From: Rhodanobacter sp. UBA5168
GTDB taxonomy: Bacteria > Pseudomonadota > Gammaproteobacteria > Xanthomonadales > Rhodanobacteraceae
Direction of reading: 5' to 3'
Length of the DNA stretch: 10,040 nucleotides
Assembly (NCBI GenBank): GCA_002413455.1
Contig: DHXA01000077.1
Location: 6,023-16,062, forward strand
This document shows, in pieces, positions 1 through 5,257 of this stretch (the stretch's first letter is position 1; each line of letters begins with the position of its first letter). Under the pieces are notes generated by a model that was given only the letters and a program-made list of their open reading frames with translations, had not been told where the DNA came from and did no database searches. Both the position numbers and the translations under genes were made by a program.

Positions 1-413
1 GCAATGCTGCGCCGGTCGCGGTCCGGATGGCGGGGTGGGCGGAGCGCGTCGCCCCAGGCGATGGCGTCCGCCGGATTTTTTGCAGTGACGCTGGCGATCA
101 GGCGATAGCCCAGGCCATGCACAGTCTGGATGTAGCGCGGCTCCGCCGTTTCGTCGCCGAGCTTCTGGCGCAACTGCGAGATGACCCGGCTCAGCGATGC
201 CGGTGTGACGTACTTGTGCCCCCACACGCGTTCCAGCAGGTCGTCGTGCTGGATCAGTTCGCCCGGATGGGTCACGAGCTGCAGCAACACGGCATAGGCC
301 TTCGGTTCCAGTTCGAGTTCGTGACCATCGCGCAACACGCGGTGGGCCGCCGGCTCGACGCGGATATCGCCGAACGCATAGTCCACCCGTGGACTGTTCG
401 ATTCTGTGGCCAC
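1..413 (-). CDS. Winged-helix (CadC/OmpR-type) transcriptional regulator, N-terminal part
   Basis: This is the first 137 codons of a gene that continues past the left edge. Residues about 10-105 form an OmpR/PhoB-type winged helix (Trans_reg_C): the entry strands read FGDIRVEPAAHRVLRDG, followed by LEPKAYAVLLQLV, then the recognition helix region TPASLSRVISQLRQKLGD and the wing YIQTVHGLGYRLIA. There is no receiver domain in front, so this is the CadC-like arrangement, where the DNA-binding domain is N-terminal and is usually followed by a membrane helix and a periplasmic or TPR/beta-propeller sensor part. That C-terminal part is outside the window. The GTG at 413 is chosen because an in-frame stop lies at 426-428 and a promoter ends just upstream; a second in-frame GTG lies at 386. 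Neither has a clear Shine-Dalgarno sequence. The gene is divergent from the secreted protein at 705. The domain is certain; the start is less so. Confidence 0.88.
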   Translation of the reverse strand, partial: MATESNSPRVDYAFGDIRVEPAAHRVLRDGHELELEPKAYAVLLQLVTHPGELIQHDDLLERVWGHKYVTPASLSRVISQLRQKLGDETAEPRYIQTVHGLGYRLIASVTAKNPADAIAWGDALRPPRHPDRDRRSI

Positions 414-421
414 ACGGTCGC

Positions 422-449
422 AATATCACAGCGGCGGGTGGGGGGTCAA
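422..449 (-). promoter_or_regulatory. Predicted sigma70 promoter of the winged-helix regulator
   Basis: On the minus strand a TTGACC -35 box (444-449) is followed by a 16-nt spacer and a GATATT -10 box (422-427). Transcription would start at about 413-415, essentially on the GTG start codon, so the mRNA would be leaderless. A perfect 10-bp palindrome TGTGGCCACA (405-414) covers that point and could be an autoregulatory operator. This is a prediction by eye. Confidence 0.45.
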
Positions 450-507
450 TCCAAGTTGCCGGCGACTCGTGCGGTTGCGAAGGGCGAGACTTCGGGGCGG
501 GGGCGGT

Positions 508-529
508 CATGGCGAAATCTTTCGTCATG
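508..529. promoter_or_regulatory. 22-bp near-perfect palindrome in divergent intergenic region
   Basis: The arms CATG-G-CGAAA and TTTCG-T-CATG meet around a 2-nt centre. Nine of ten arm positions pair exactly and the remaining one is a G/T wobble. The site lies 95 bp upstream of the regulator start (413) and 175 bp upstream of the secreted-protein start (705), in a 291-bp region that otherwise shows no gene. Its length and symmetry fit a dimeric regulator operator. The protein that binds it cannot be named from sequence. Confidence 0.45.
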
Positions 530-704
530 CGCGCCCGGACCGGATGGCGTTCGATGCAGCGGTAGCAGCGCCTTCGCATCGACGAAACAACCTGCCCGAA
601 ATCCTCATGGAACCCGCACGGAATCCTCCGAAGTCCCTCAAGCAAGCGCCGTGGCCCCAGTCCAGGATGAGCCAACGGACATTGGCGTCCGTCTGGAGGC
701 TTCC

Positions 705-1214
705 ATGAAACACCTGATCAGTGCCACCACACTTGCGTTCGGACTTATCTGCGCCGGCGGCGTCAGCGCGGCCCAGGACGAGGCTCAGACCCAGGCCACC
801 AACATGCGCGATGTCACAGTCAATGCGGTACCGGGGCAGTACGAAACCTACATGGCCCGCCTGCACACGGGCCACACATTGCACGCCCTGGTTGGCAACA
901 CGCACAAGCAGTACGTACAGGCACGGCGGACGGCCGATAGATCGGAATCCCTGCGCAAGCGCGGCATCGCCGCGCCTATCGCCGTAGCCATCGACAACGC
1001 TTCAGGCCCCGGCGTGGCGAGACAGATCCAGCTGATCGACTCCGCCCGGAACACGGTTGCCATCGTCAACGTGTATTGCAAGCGGGTCATGCCGTCGGGA
1101 GCCGCGCGTTGCAGGTTGGACCCCGTGCCGATGTCGACCAGCAGGTATAACCAGCGCCTGGCATCAACGCAGGCGGAATACCTGCAAATCGCAGAGGTGG
1201 ACTTGCGCGACTGA
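705..1214 (+). CDS. Hypothetical secreted protein, 169 aa
   Basis: I do not recognise the family. The reading frame stays open upstream as far as 27, but the gene should begin at ATG 705: a GGAGG Shine-Dalgarno (695-699) lies 5 nt ahead, and translation from here starts with a classic signal peptide (MKH, then the hydrophobic stretch LISATTLAFGLICAGG, then VSA-AQ as cleavage site near residue 22). The mature protein is about 147 residues, polar, without a membrane helix, and has two cysteines (in VYCKRV and ARCRLD) that could form a disulfide in the periplasm. The segment GVARQIQLIDSARNTVAIVNVYCK looks like beta strands. The stop codon abuts the left arm of the inverted-repeat element at 1214-1383. 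The gene stands alone, divergent from the winged-helix regulator, which may control it. That it is a real exported protein is likely; its role is unknown. Confidence 0.75.
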   Translation: MKHLISATTLAFGLICAGGVSAAQDEAQTQATNMRDVTVNAVPGQYETYMARLHTGHTLHALVGNTHKQYVQARRTADRSESLRKRGIAAPIAVAIDNASGPGVARQIQLIDSARNTVAIVNVYCKRVMPSGAARCRLDPVPMSTSRYNQRLASTQAEYLQIAEVDLRD

Positions 1215-1383
1215 AACCGGGACGGAGGAGGTTAAATCCCTTCGGGCTTCTCTTCGGACCGATTCGGACGCCCGGGCCGTCGCACGCTCAGCGGGCGGCC
1301 CAGGGTCCTCTTCGGAAATGCAGGATGTGGCGCGTGGGCAATAGACGAGCCTTCGTGTCGCTTAACTTCCTCCGTCCCGATTT
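1214..1383. mobile_element. MITE-like element with 22-bp terminal inverted repeats
   Basis: The segment 1214-1235 is an inverted copy of 1362-1383, with 20 of 22 positions matching; the core reads CGGGACGGAGGARGTTAA. The 126 bp between the arms contain further short repeats (CTCTTCGGA at about 1250 and 1308) and an internal GGGCCG/CGGCCC stem. No convincing gene lies inside: the minus-strand frame across it is open but has no start signal or recognisable domain. Size, terminal inverted repeats and lack of coding fit a miniature inverted-repeat element or a large extragenic palindrome. The left arm overlaps the stop codon of the preceding gene. No target-site duplication is evident, so the mobile nature is inferred. 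Confidence 0.5.
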
Positions 1384-1604
1384 GGCATTCTGCGGGGCCG
1401 TTGCCCGCGTACCAAAGCGGGGGCAGGTTCAGTTGCAGCCGTTTGAATCTTTGCGTGGCATGCGGTGAGCGGGTCTGGTGCCGGCAAGCGCCAGGCCTTG
1501 GCTTCAACCATGGCGAAGCCATTCTTGCCCAGTGCGCTGCGAGACGGCACGAGTACAGGGGAAAGATCAATTACTGACATTCTCGGCATCCTCGCCATGA
1601 CGAC
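1384..1604. other. Non-coding stretch between MITE-like element and higBA promoter
   Basis: No convincing gene is visible. Short frames exist on both strands, for example ATG 1510 to the TGA ending at 1617 on the plus strand (35 codons), but they lack a Shine-Dalgarno sequence and recognisable domains. The stretch probably belongs to the same accessory insertion as the inverted-repeat element and the toxin-antitoxin pair. Confidence 0.4.
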
Positions 1605-1633
1605 TTGCGTCATATGACGGGTAGCGTTATGGT
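1605..1633 (+). promoter_or_regulatory. Predicted higBA promoter with palindromic operator
   Basis: A TTGCGT -35 box (1605-1610), a 17-nt spacer and a TATGGT -10 box (1628-1633) point at a transcription start on the GTG of the toxin gene (1640), with no leader. The perfect 12-bp palindrome CGTCATATGACG (1608-1619) lies between the boxes, where a HigA repressor dimer would block RNA polymerase. Autorepression by the antitoxin is the known behaviour of higBA operons; assigning this palindrome to it is inference. Confidence 0.55.
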
Positions 1634-1639
1634 TCACCC

Positions 1640-1921
1640 GTGATCAGGAACTTTGCCGACAAGGAGGCGGAAAAGATCTGGGGCGGAACGCCTTCCCGGC
1701 GTCTGCCTGCCGATATCCAATCCGTGACACGCCGCAAGCTGCGCATGCTGGCAAACGCCTCGGTGCTGGATGATCTGCGCATCCCTCCAGCCAATCGGAT
1801 CGAAGCCCTGAGGGGCCAACGCAAAGGCCAGTACAGCATCCGGATCAACGATCAATGGCGCATCTGTTTCCGATGGATCGAAGGTGACGCCCACGACGTG
1901 GAAATCGTCGATTACCACTGA
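1640..1921 (+). CDS. higB: HigB-type mRNA interferase toxin (RelE superfamily)
   Basis: This 93-residue protein matches the HigB/plasmid-maintenance killer family in length and pattern: the N-terminal helix IRNFADKEAEKIWGG, the middle segment RRKLRMLANASVLDDLRIPP, then N-R-IEAL-G-GQYSIRINDQWRICFRW, and a short C-terminal strand ending DVEIVDYH. Members are small basic ribosome-dependent endoribonucleases that cut translated mRNA. The start is GTG at 1640; no Shine-Dalgarno sequence precedes it, and the predicted promoter would start transcription on it. The toxin-first order, with the antitoxin 14 nt downstream, is characteristic of higBA and unlike most toxin-antitoxin loci. The full-length, unbroken frame suggests an active pair. 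Base composition is more AT-rich than the neighbouring 3-7 kb genes, in line with transfer. Confidence 0.93.
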   Translation: MIRNFADKEAEKIWGGTPSRRLPADIQSVTRRKLRMLANASVLDDLRIPPANRIEALRGQRKGQYSIRINDQWRICFRWIEGDAHDVEIVDYH

Positions 1922-1935
1922 CCAATGAGTCGATC

Positions 1936-2226
1936 ATGAAGAGCCTGCCCAACATCCATCCTGGCGAAGTGCTGCTTGAGGAGTTCCTGACGCCCATGGG
2001 CATCAGCCAGAACGCACTGGCGCGCGCGGCTGGCGTGCCGCCACGCCGCATCAACGAGATCGTGCTCGGCAAGCGTGGTGTCACGGCGGATACCGCGGTG
2101 CGTCTGGCCGTGGCTCTTGGAACCAGCGAGCGTTTCTGGTTGGGACTTCAGGCAGACTACGACCTGGAAGAGGCTCATCGTGCGCTCGGCAAGGCCGTCG
2201 ACCGGATTGAACGGATCGCGGCGTGA
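1936..2226 (+). CDS. higA: HigA-type antitoxin (XRE family, VapI-like)
   Basis: This 96-residue protein is the cognate antitoxin and repressor. It opens with the typical NIHPGEVLLEEFLTPMGIS. A helix-turn-helix follows at residues about 22-65 (SQNALARAAGVPPRRINEIVLGK, then the RGVTADTAVRLAVALGTS helices), then the signature FWLGLQADYDLEEA and a short acidic-to-basic tail. It binds HigB and silences it, and the pair represses its own promoter through the palindrome near 1608. The ATG at 1936 lies 14 nt after the toxin stop. There is no strong Shine-Dalgarno sequence, but a four-codon frame starting at 1925 ends with its TGA overlapping this ATG, which may help translational coupling. Family assignment is firm. 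Confidence 0.94.
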   Translation: MKSLPNIHPGEVLLEEFLTPMGISQNALARAAGVPPRRINEIVLGKRGVTADTAVRLAVALGTSERFWLGLQADYDLEEAHRALGKAVDRIERIAA

Positions 2227-2283
2227 CGTTCTGCTGATGGATAGCTAAACAGGGACCGAGACGAAAACGGGGGCAGCTTGAGA

Positions 2284-2298
2284 AGGCCCCTCAGGCCT
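2284..2298. terminator. Weak hairpin between convergent genes
   Basis: A 5-bp stem AGGCC/GGCCT with a 5-nt loop lies between the end of higA and the stop codon of the tautomerase gene, which it overlaps by two bases. No T-tract follows on either strand. It could act as a modest bidirectional terminator; support is weak. Confidence 0.2.
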
Positions 2299-2641
2299 AC
2301 AACATTTCTCGATTGAGATAGGTCGCTTTCTCGAACTCCGCGACGTTCGTGGCGATTCGATGAACAGTCGGAAACATGTCAGCCAGTTCGCTGACTATTC
2401 TCTTCGAGAGATTTGCGCGCTGCTCGATGGTTCGTCCCTGCATGATGTGCGAGAACACGTGGATGAAGTCTTCCTTTCCCCCGCCGACGGCGTAGACCGG
2501 GAAAGGATTGATCCGCACCTTGATATCAGGCTCCTCGAACAACCCCGTGGAGTTCACGGCGTGATGCAGTCGCGCAAGGATCTCTTCCTCGCTGCGCTGT
2601 CGCAGTATTCCCTGCGAGCAATCAACCACAAAGTGCGGCAT
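2297..2641 (-). CDS. 5-carboxymethyl-2-hydroxymuconate delta-isomerase family protein (CHMI, tautomerase superfamily)
   Basis: At 114 residues this matches the CHMI family over its length. It starts Met-Pro (MPHFVVDCS), so the proline exposed after Met removal would be the catalytic base of the tautomerase superfamily. Then come ILRQRSEEEILARLHHAV, NSTGLFEEPDIKVRINPF, YAVGGGKEDFIHVFSHIMQGR and the helix TIEQRANLSKRIVSELADMFP. CHMI isomerises 5-carboxymethyl-2-hydroxymuconate in the homoprotocatechuate (4-hydroxyphenylacetate) pathway. No other gene of that pathway is in the window, so this stand-alone copy may act on another substrate. It lies downstream of the lipocalin gene on the same strand and may be read from the same transcript. 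Only a weak Shine-Dalgarno sequence is visible. Its sequence is more AT-rich than the downstream LysR and M61 genes. Confidence 0.88.
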   Translation of the reverse strand: MPHFVVDCSQGILRQRSEEEILARLHHAVNSTGLFEEPDIKVRINPFPVYAVGGGKEDFIHVFSHIMQGRTIEQRANLSKRIVSELADMFPTVHRIATNVAEFEKATYLNREML

Positions 2642-2697
2642 GGCGTCTCTCGTATCTGATCCTGGGAAAGGGTGGCTTGCGTCGTGCGACGACTCGA

Positions 2698-2789
2698 TCG
2701 TCGCCAGACCGAAATCGGATGCGCCGTCGTGGCGGTGGCGGTACCTGATAACTCGGTTCCTCGCCTTCCAGCTTGGACTGGCGTCGTTG
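2698..2789 (-). pseudogene. Frameshifted duplicate of the lipocalin C-terminal tail
   Basis: This stretch starts 8 nt beyond the stop of the intact lipocalin gene and repeats the coding of its last ~33 residues with an offset of 112-113 nt. The remnant reads QRRQSKLEGEEPSYQVPP, against QRRAFELRGDTLSYRVPP in the intact gene. After a net loss of one base the frame changes and it reads HPISVWRR, against VPISVWRR. The gap between the SYxVPP and PISVWRR codons is 17 nt here and 18 nt in the intact copy, which explains the frameshift. It has no start codon and is not a functional gene. It is either the residue of a tandem gene duplication that lost its 5' part, or a partial tail duplication. Confidence 0.75.
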
Positions 2790-2797
2790 CAGGCAGC

Positions 2798-3319
2798 TCA
2801 GTCGCCGATGCGCCGCCAAACCGAAATGGGCACGTTGCCGTTCGGACGCGGCGGTACCCGGTAGCTGAGCGTGTCGCCGCGCAACTCGAAGGCGCGGCGT
2901 TGCTCCTGCCCCTCCCAATTGGGGAAGGAGGCAGCTTCGATATGGAACACCAGCTGGTGCCGGTCCGGTTCGACCGCAAGCGTGCCGTAGTGGGTGCTCG
3001 CGCCCATCACGGCTGCCCGGTATTCCTGCGCGCTGGCCTTGACCTTGTCCGGGTTGGCGAAGCGCGGGCGGTCGGCGCGGAAAAGCTGCAGCGAGTAATG
3101 CCCCTTGCGGTCGATCAGCAGCAGGCCCTTTGGCGCATCGCCATAGTCGTGCGAGCGTGAGCCATCCGGATGCAGCACGTCGGCCGCCACCAGCGTCCAG
3201 GTTCCGGCCAGCGAAACGTCGCCGCGAGTCTCGGCCGCCCTGGTGCCCGAGGACAAGGCCAGGCCGGGCAGCAGGCAGGCGATGGCGGCAAGGCGGGGGA
3301 ATAGGCGGTGCAGGTTCAT
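2798..3319 (-). CDS. Secreted lipocalin-like domain protein
   Basis: This 173-residue protein has a signal peptide (residues 1-29, MNLHRLFPRLAAIACLLPGL then a TRAA cleavage site) and one lipocalin-like (Lipocalin_5 type) domain. Visible hallmarks are SLAGTWTLVAAD (about 36-46), the GDAPKGLLLIDRKGHYSLQLF strand pair (60-80), the RADRPRFANPDKVKASAQEYRAA segment, and FHIEAASFPNWEGQEQRR (125-142), ending with SYRVPP and PISVWRR strands. The family forms a small beta barrel, probably binding a hydrophobic ligand, here in the periplasm; the ligand is unknown. A GAGGA Shine-Dalgarno (3327-3331) lies 7 nt ahead of ATG 3319. The gene is divergent from a LysR regulator over 120 bp containing TTCGAA repeats, so control by that LysR protein is plausible. 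A broken copy of its tail follows directly downstream. Confidence 0.88.
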   Translation of the reverse strand: MNLHRLFPRLAAIACLLPGLALSSGTRAAETRGDVSLAGTWTLVAADVLHPDGSRSHDYGDAPKGLLLIDRKGHYSLQLFRADRPRFANPDKVKASAQEYRAAVMGASTHYGTLAVEPDRHQLVFHIEAASFPNWEGQEQRRAFELRGDTLSYRVPPRPNGNVPISVWRRIGD

Positions 3320-3381
3320 GGGGTTTTCCTCTTTCGAATCGGGTGGCGCACTCGTGGGCGAGGCCTCGCCGATCGTAGGAC

Positions 3382-3431
3382 TTGCCGATACGCGAAAAAA
3401 CCGAATAATTCGAAGACAACACTTTCGAATT
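3382..3431 (+). promoter_or_regulatory. Predicted lysR promoter and TTCGAA operator repeats
   Basis: A TTGCCG -35 box (3382-3387), a 16-nt spacer and an AATAAT -10 box (3404-3409) precede the LysR gene. AATTCGAA (3407-3414) and TTCGAATT (3424-3431) form a perfect 8-bp inverted repeat with a 9-nt spacer, across the -10 and likely start site. A third TTCGAA (3333-3338) lies beside the Shine-Dalgarno of the divergent lipocalin gene. Such dyads in a divergent LysR intergenic region usually are the regulator's own binding sites; that is the inference here. Confidence 0.5.
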
Positions 3432-3439
3432 GCTTACCG

Positions 3440-4321
3440 ATGCCGCTCCCCAATCTCGACATGGACGCATTGCGCAGCCTGGTGGCGATCCTGCACCTGG
3501 GCGGCCTGGCCCGTGCCGCGGAGCGGATCGGGCGCTCGCCCTCGGCCATCAGCCAGCAGATGCGCAAGCTGGAGTTGCAGCTGGGCGAGCCGCTGTTCCG
3601 CAAGCAGGGCCGACGCGTGGTGTTGACCGAGGCGGGCGACCGGGTACACGCCTACGCGCGCCGCATCCTGGAACTCAACGATGAAGCGGTCCACGCGGTG
3701 CGCGGTGCGGCGATCGACGGTACGGTGCGCTTCGGCCTGCCGGGCGATTTCGCCGAGTCGTGGTTGCCGATGGCGTTGGGGCAGTTCCGGAAGGCCTACC
3801 CGGCTGTGCGGGTGGATGTGCTGGTCGAACCCAACCGCCTGCTGCTCGAACGGCTCGACCGCGGCGAGCTCGACCTGGTCCTTGCCATGAACCAGGGCGG
3901 GCGCGCGGACGCCAAGCGTCTGGCCACGCTGCCGATGACCTGGATCGGACCGGCGGGAACGGGCGAGGTCGTGCGGTCCGCTACGGTGCTGGATCTGGCG
4001 CTCTACCAGCCGCCGTGCTTCTTCCGTCAGGCGGGTACGGCCGCACTGGATCGGGCCGGCATCGCCTGGCGGCCGGCTTTCGTCACCGCCAGCCTGCACA
4101 GCCTGTGGGCCGGCGTGGCCGCGGGCCTGGGCATCACCGTGCGCACGGGCGCCGACCTTCCGCCCTCGCTGATGCGCCTGGATGAACGTCACGGCCTGCC
4201 ATCACTGCCGGGCGTGGACCTGTGCCTGCATACCGCCCCCGGCCCACCGTCGGCGGCGCTGACACACCTGCGGCAAGCGGTGAGGGAGCAGGCACGGACG
4301 CATCTGGGCCAGGCGGGTTAA
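3440..4321 (+). CDS. LysR-family transcriptional regulator
   Basis: This 293-residue protein has the standard LysR plan. An N-terminal winged helix-turn-helix (about 7-66) reads MDALRSLVAILHLGGLARAA, then ERIGRSPSAISQQMRKLELQ and LGEPLFRKQGRRVVLTEAG. A linker helix follows, and then an effector-binding domain (about 92-290) starting GTVRFGLPGDFAESWLPMAL. The usual LysR length is about 300, so it is complete. The frame is open upstream, but ATG 3440 starts directly before the DNA-binding domain; ATG 3461 is an alternative. The Shine-Dalgarno sequence is poor for both. It probably autoregulates through TTCGAA repeats just upstream and may control the divergent lipocalin gene, the arginase-family gene 26 nt downstream, or both. 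The inducer is not predictable from sequence. Confidence 0.93.
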   Translation: MPLPNLDMDALRSLVAILHLGGLARAAERIGRSPSAISQQMRKLELQLGEPLFRKQGRRVVLTEAGDRVHAYARRILELNDEAVHAVRGAAIDGTVRFGLPGDFAESWLPMALGQFRKAYPAVRVDVLVEPNRLLLERLDRGELDLVLAMNQGGRADAKRLATLPMTWIGPAGTGEVVRSATVLDLALYQPPCFFRQAGTAALDRAGIAWRPAFVTASLHSLWAGVAAGLGITVRTGADLPPSLMRLDERHGLPSLPGVDLCLHTAPGPPSAALTHLRQAVREQARTHLGQAG

Positions 4322-4347
4322 AACGATCATTGAAGGGACGTGGGGAG

Positions 4348-5202
4348 ATGACCCCTCGGGCTGGCCTTTCCGGGAGCGAAATCGTGCAATCTATTGATGA
4401 TCCATTCGATCTGGTGTTGTCCTATCCGCAGTGGCAAGGCTCTGGACGCCCGGAACACCTGCGCCGCGGCGCGGAAGCCGCAGCCGAGGTCTGTCGCAAC
4501 TACGGGCCACTCGCGCGTGTCCCGGAGGCCGGCGAGGGCGAGGTCGGCGGCGGTATCCATCGCTGGACGGCGATCGCCGAGCAATTCCGTTCGGCCCAGG
4601 CGATTCTTGATGCGAGACAACCCCGGCGCATCCTGACCGCCGGCGGGGATTGCGCCTGCGATATTGCCGTCATCGACTACCTGCATCGACGATATCCGGA
4701 TCTGACCGTGATCTGGGTGGACGCGCATCTCGACGCGAACACGGTGGAAACGACGCCAAGCGGCAATTTCCACGGCATGCCTGTGGCCGCCATCCTGGGT
4801 TCCGCTCCGGTCGCGCTGCAGGCTTTGCTCTCGACACCGCTGCCACCCACGCAATTCCGCTATGTCTCGGCACATGTTGGCGACGAGGGGGATTGGGCGT
4901 TCCAGCGAGCCCGTGACCTGACGTGGCTGGAACCCGGGCAGCGCATCGCCGAACAGGCCGTTTCCGGGCCCATCCACATCCATTTCGATCTGGACGCGCT
5001 CGATCCTGCCGAGTTCCCGCATGTTGCCTATCCCGATGGCAGGCTGTCCTTCGCCGCCGGACTTGCTTTGGTGCGCAGCGCCGCCGCCGCCGGCCTGGTC
5101 GGCCTGACGATCACCGAGTTCGCGCCTGCGGACGAACGCGCTGCGCGGGACGGCAGTGGTTTCCTCGAACGGCTATGCGAGGCCGCCACGACAAAGCAGT
5201 GA
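4348..5202 (+). CDS. Arginase/ureohydrolase-family protein with GGDC metal motif
   Basis: The 284 residues carry the ordered ureohydrolase motifs: LTAGGDCACD (C102 at the place of the usual His), WVDAHLDAN (D125, H127, D129), SGNFHGMP (138-145), HFDLDALDP (D214, D216) and ITEFAPAD with E257. Family enzymes use a binuclear Mn centre to hydrolyse guanidino or related C-N bonds (arginine, agmatine, guanidinobutyrate, formiminoglutamate). Five of the six metal ligands are present. Cys for the first His is seen in some arginase-like branches, so the substrate should not be assumed to be arginine. The gene lies 26 nt after lysR on the same strand, a likely operon. ATG 4348 has GAAGGGA (4332-4338) ahead of it. 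An in-frame GTG at 4384 has a better-placed GGGAG (4372-4376) and would drop 12 residues that precede the first strand, so the true start may be there. Confidence 0.87.
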   Translation: MTPRAGLSGSEIVQSIDDPFDLVLSYPQWQGSGRPEHLRRGAEAAAEVCRNYGPLARVPEAGEGEVGGGIHRWTAIAEQFRSAQAILDARQPRRILTAGGDCACDIAVIDYLHRRYPDLTVIWVDAHLDANTVETTPSGNFHGMPVAAILGSAPVALQALLSTPLPPTQFRYVSAHVGDEGDWAFQRARDLTWLEPGQRIAEQAVSGPIHIHFDLDALDPAEFPHVAYPDGRLSFAAGLALVRSAAAAGLVGLTITEFAPADERAARDGSGFLERLCEAATTKQ

Positions 5203-5257
5203 TCAGGCCCACCTGCATCAACGGCACCCGCATGTCCTTCGCCGACCACGCGCCGCA

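Noticed and set aside
508..564. 18-codon frame starting ATG 510 upstream of the secreted protein
   Set aside because: No Shine-Dalgarno and arginine-rich; its start lies inside the 22-bp palindrome, which is the better explanation.
27..704. Upstream part of the long frame that ends at 1214
   Set aside because: It overlaps the winged-helix regulator on the other strand. The true start is ATG 705 with signal peptide and Shine-Dalgarno.
1510..1617. 35-codon frame upstream of higB
   Set aside because: No ribosome binding site and no family resemblance, and it runs into the higBA promoter. Kept only as a remark in the non-coding stretch.
1232..1637. Two overlapping minus-strand frames (112 and 91 codons) across the inverted-repeat element
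   Set aside because: No start signals or domains, and they overlap the inverted-repeat arms and the higBA promoter.
2622..3470. 282-codon open frame on the minus strand
   Set aside because: It is out of frame with the lipocalin gene, with low-complexity Arg/Pro/Ala content. Only its small part at 2736-2789 matters, as part of the tail duplicate.
5203..5257. Possible terminator between the arginase-family and M61 genes
   Set aside because: The ACCAC/GTGGT pairing has only 5 bp with an 11-nt loop, no T-tract, and enters the M61 coding end.
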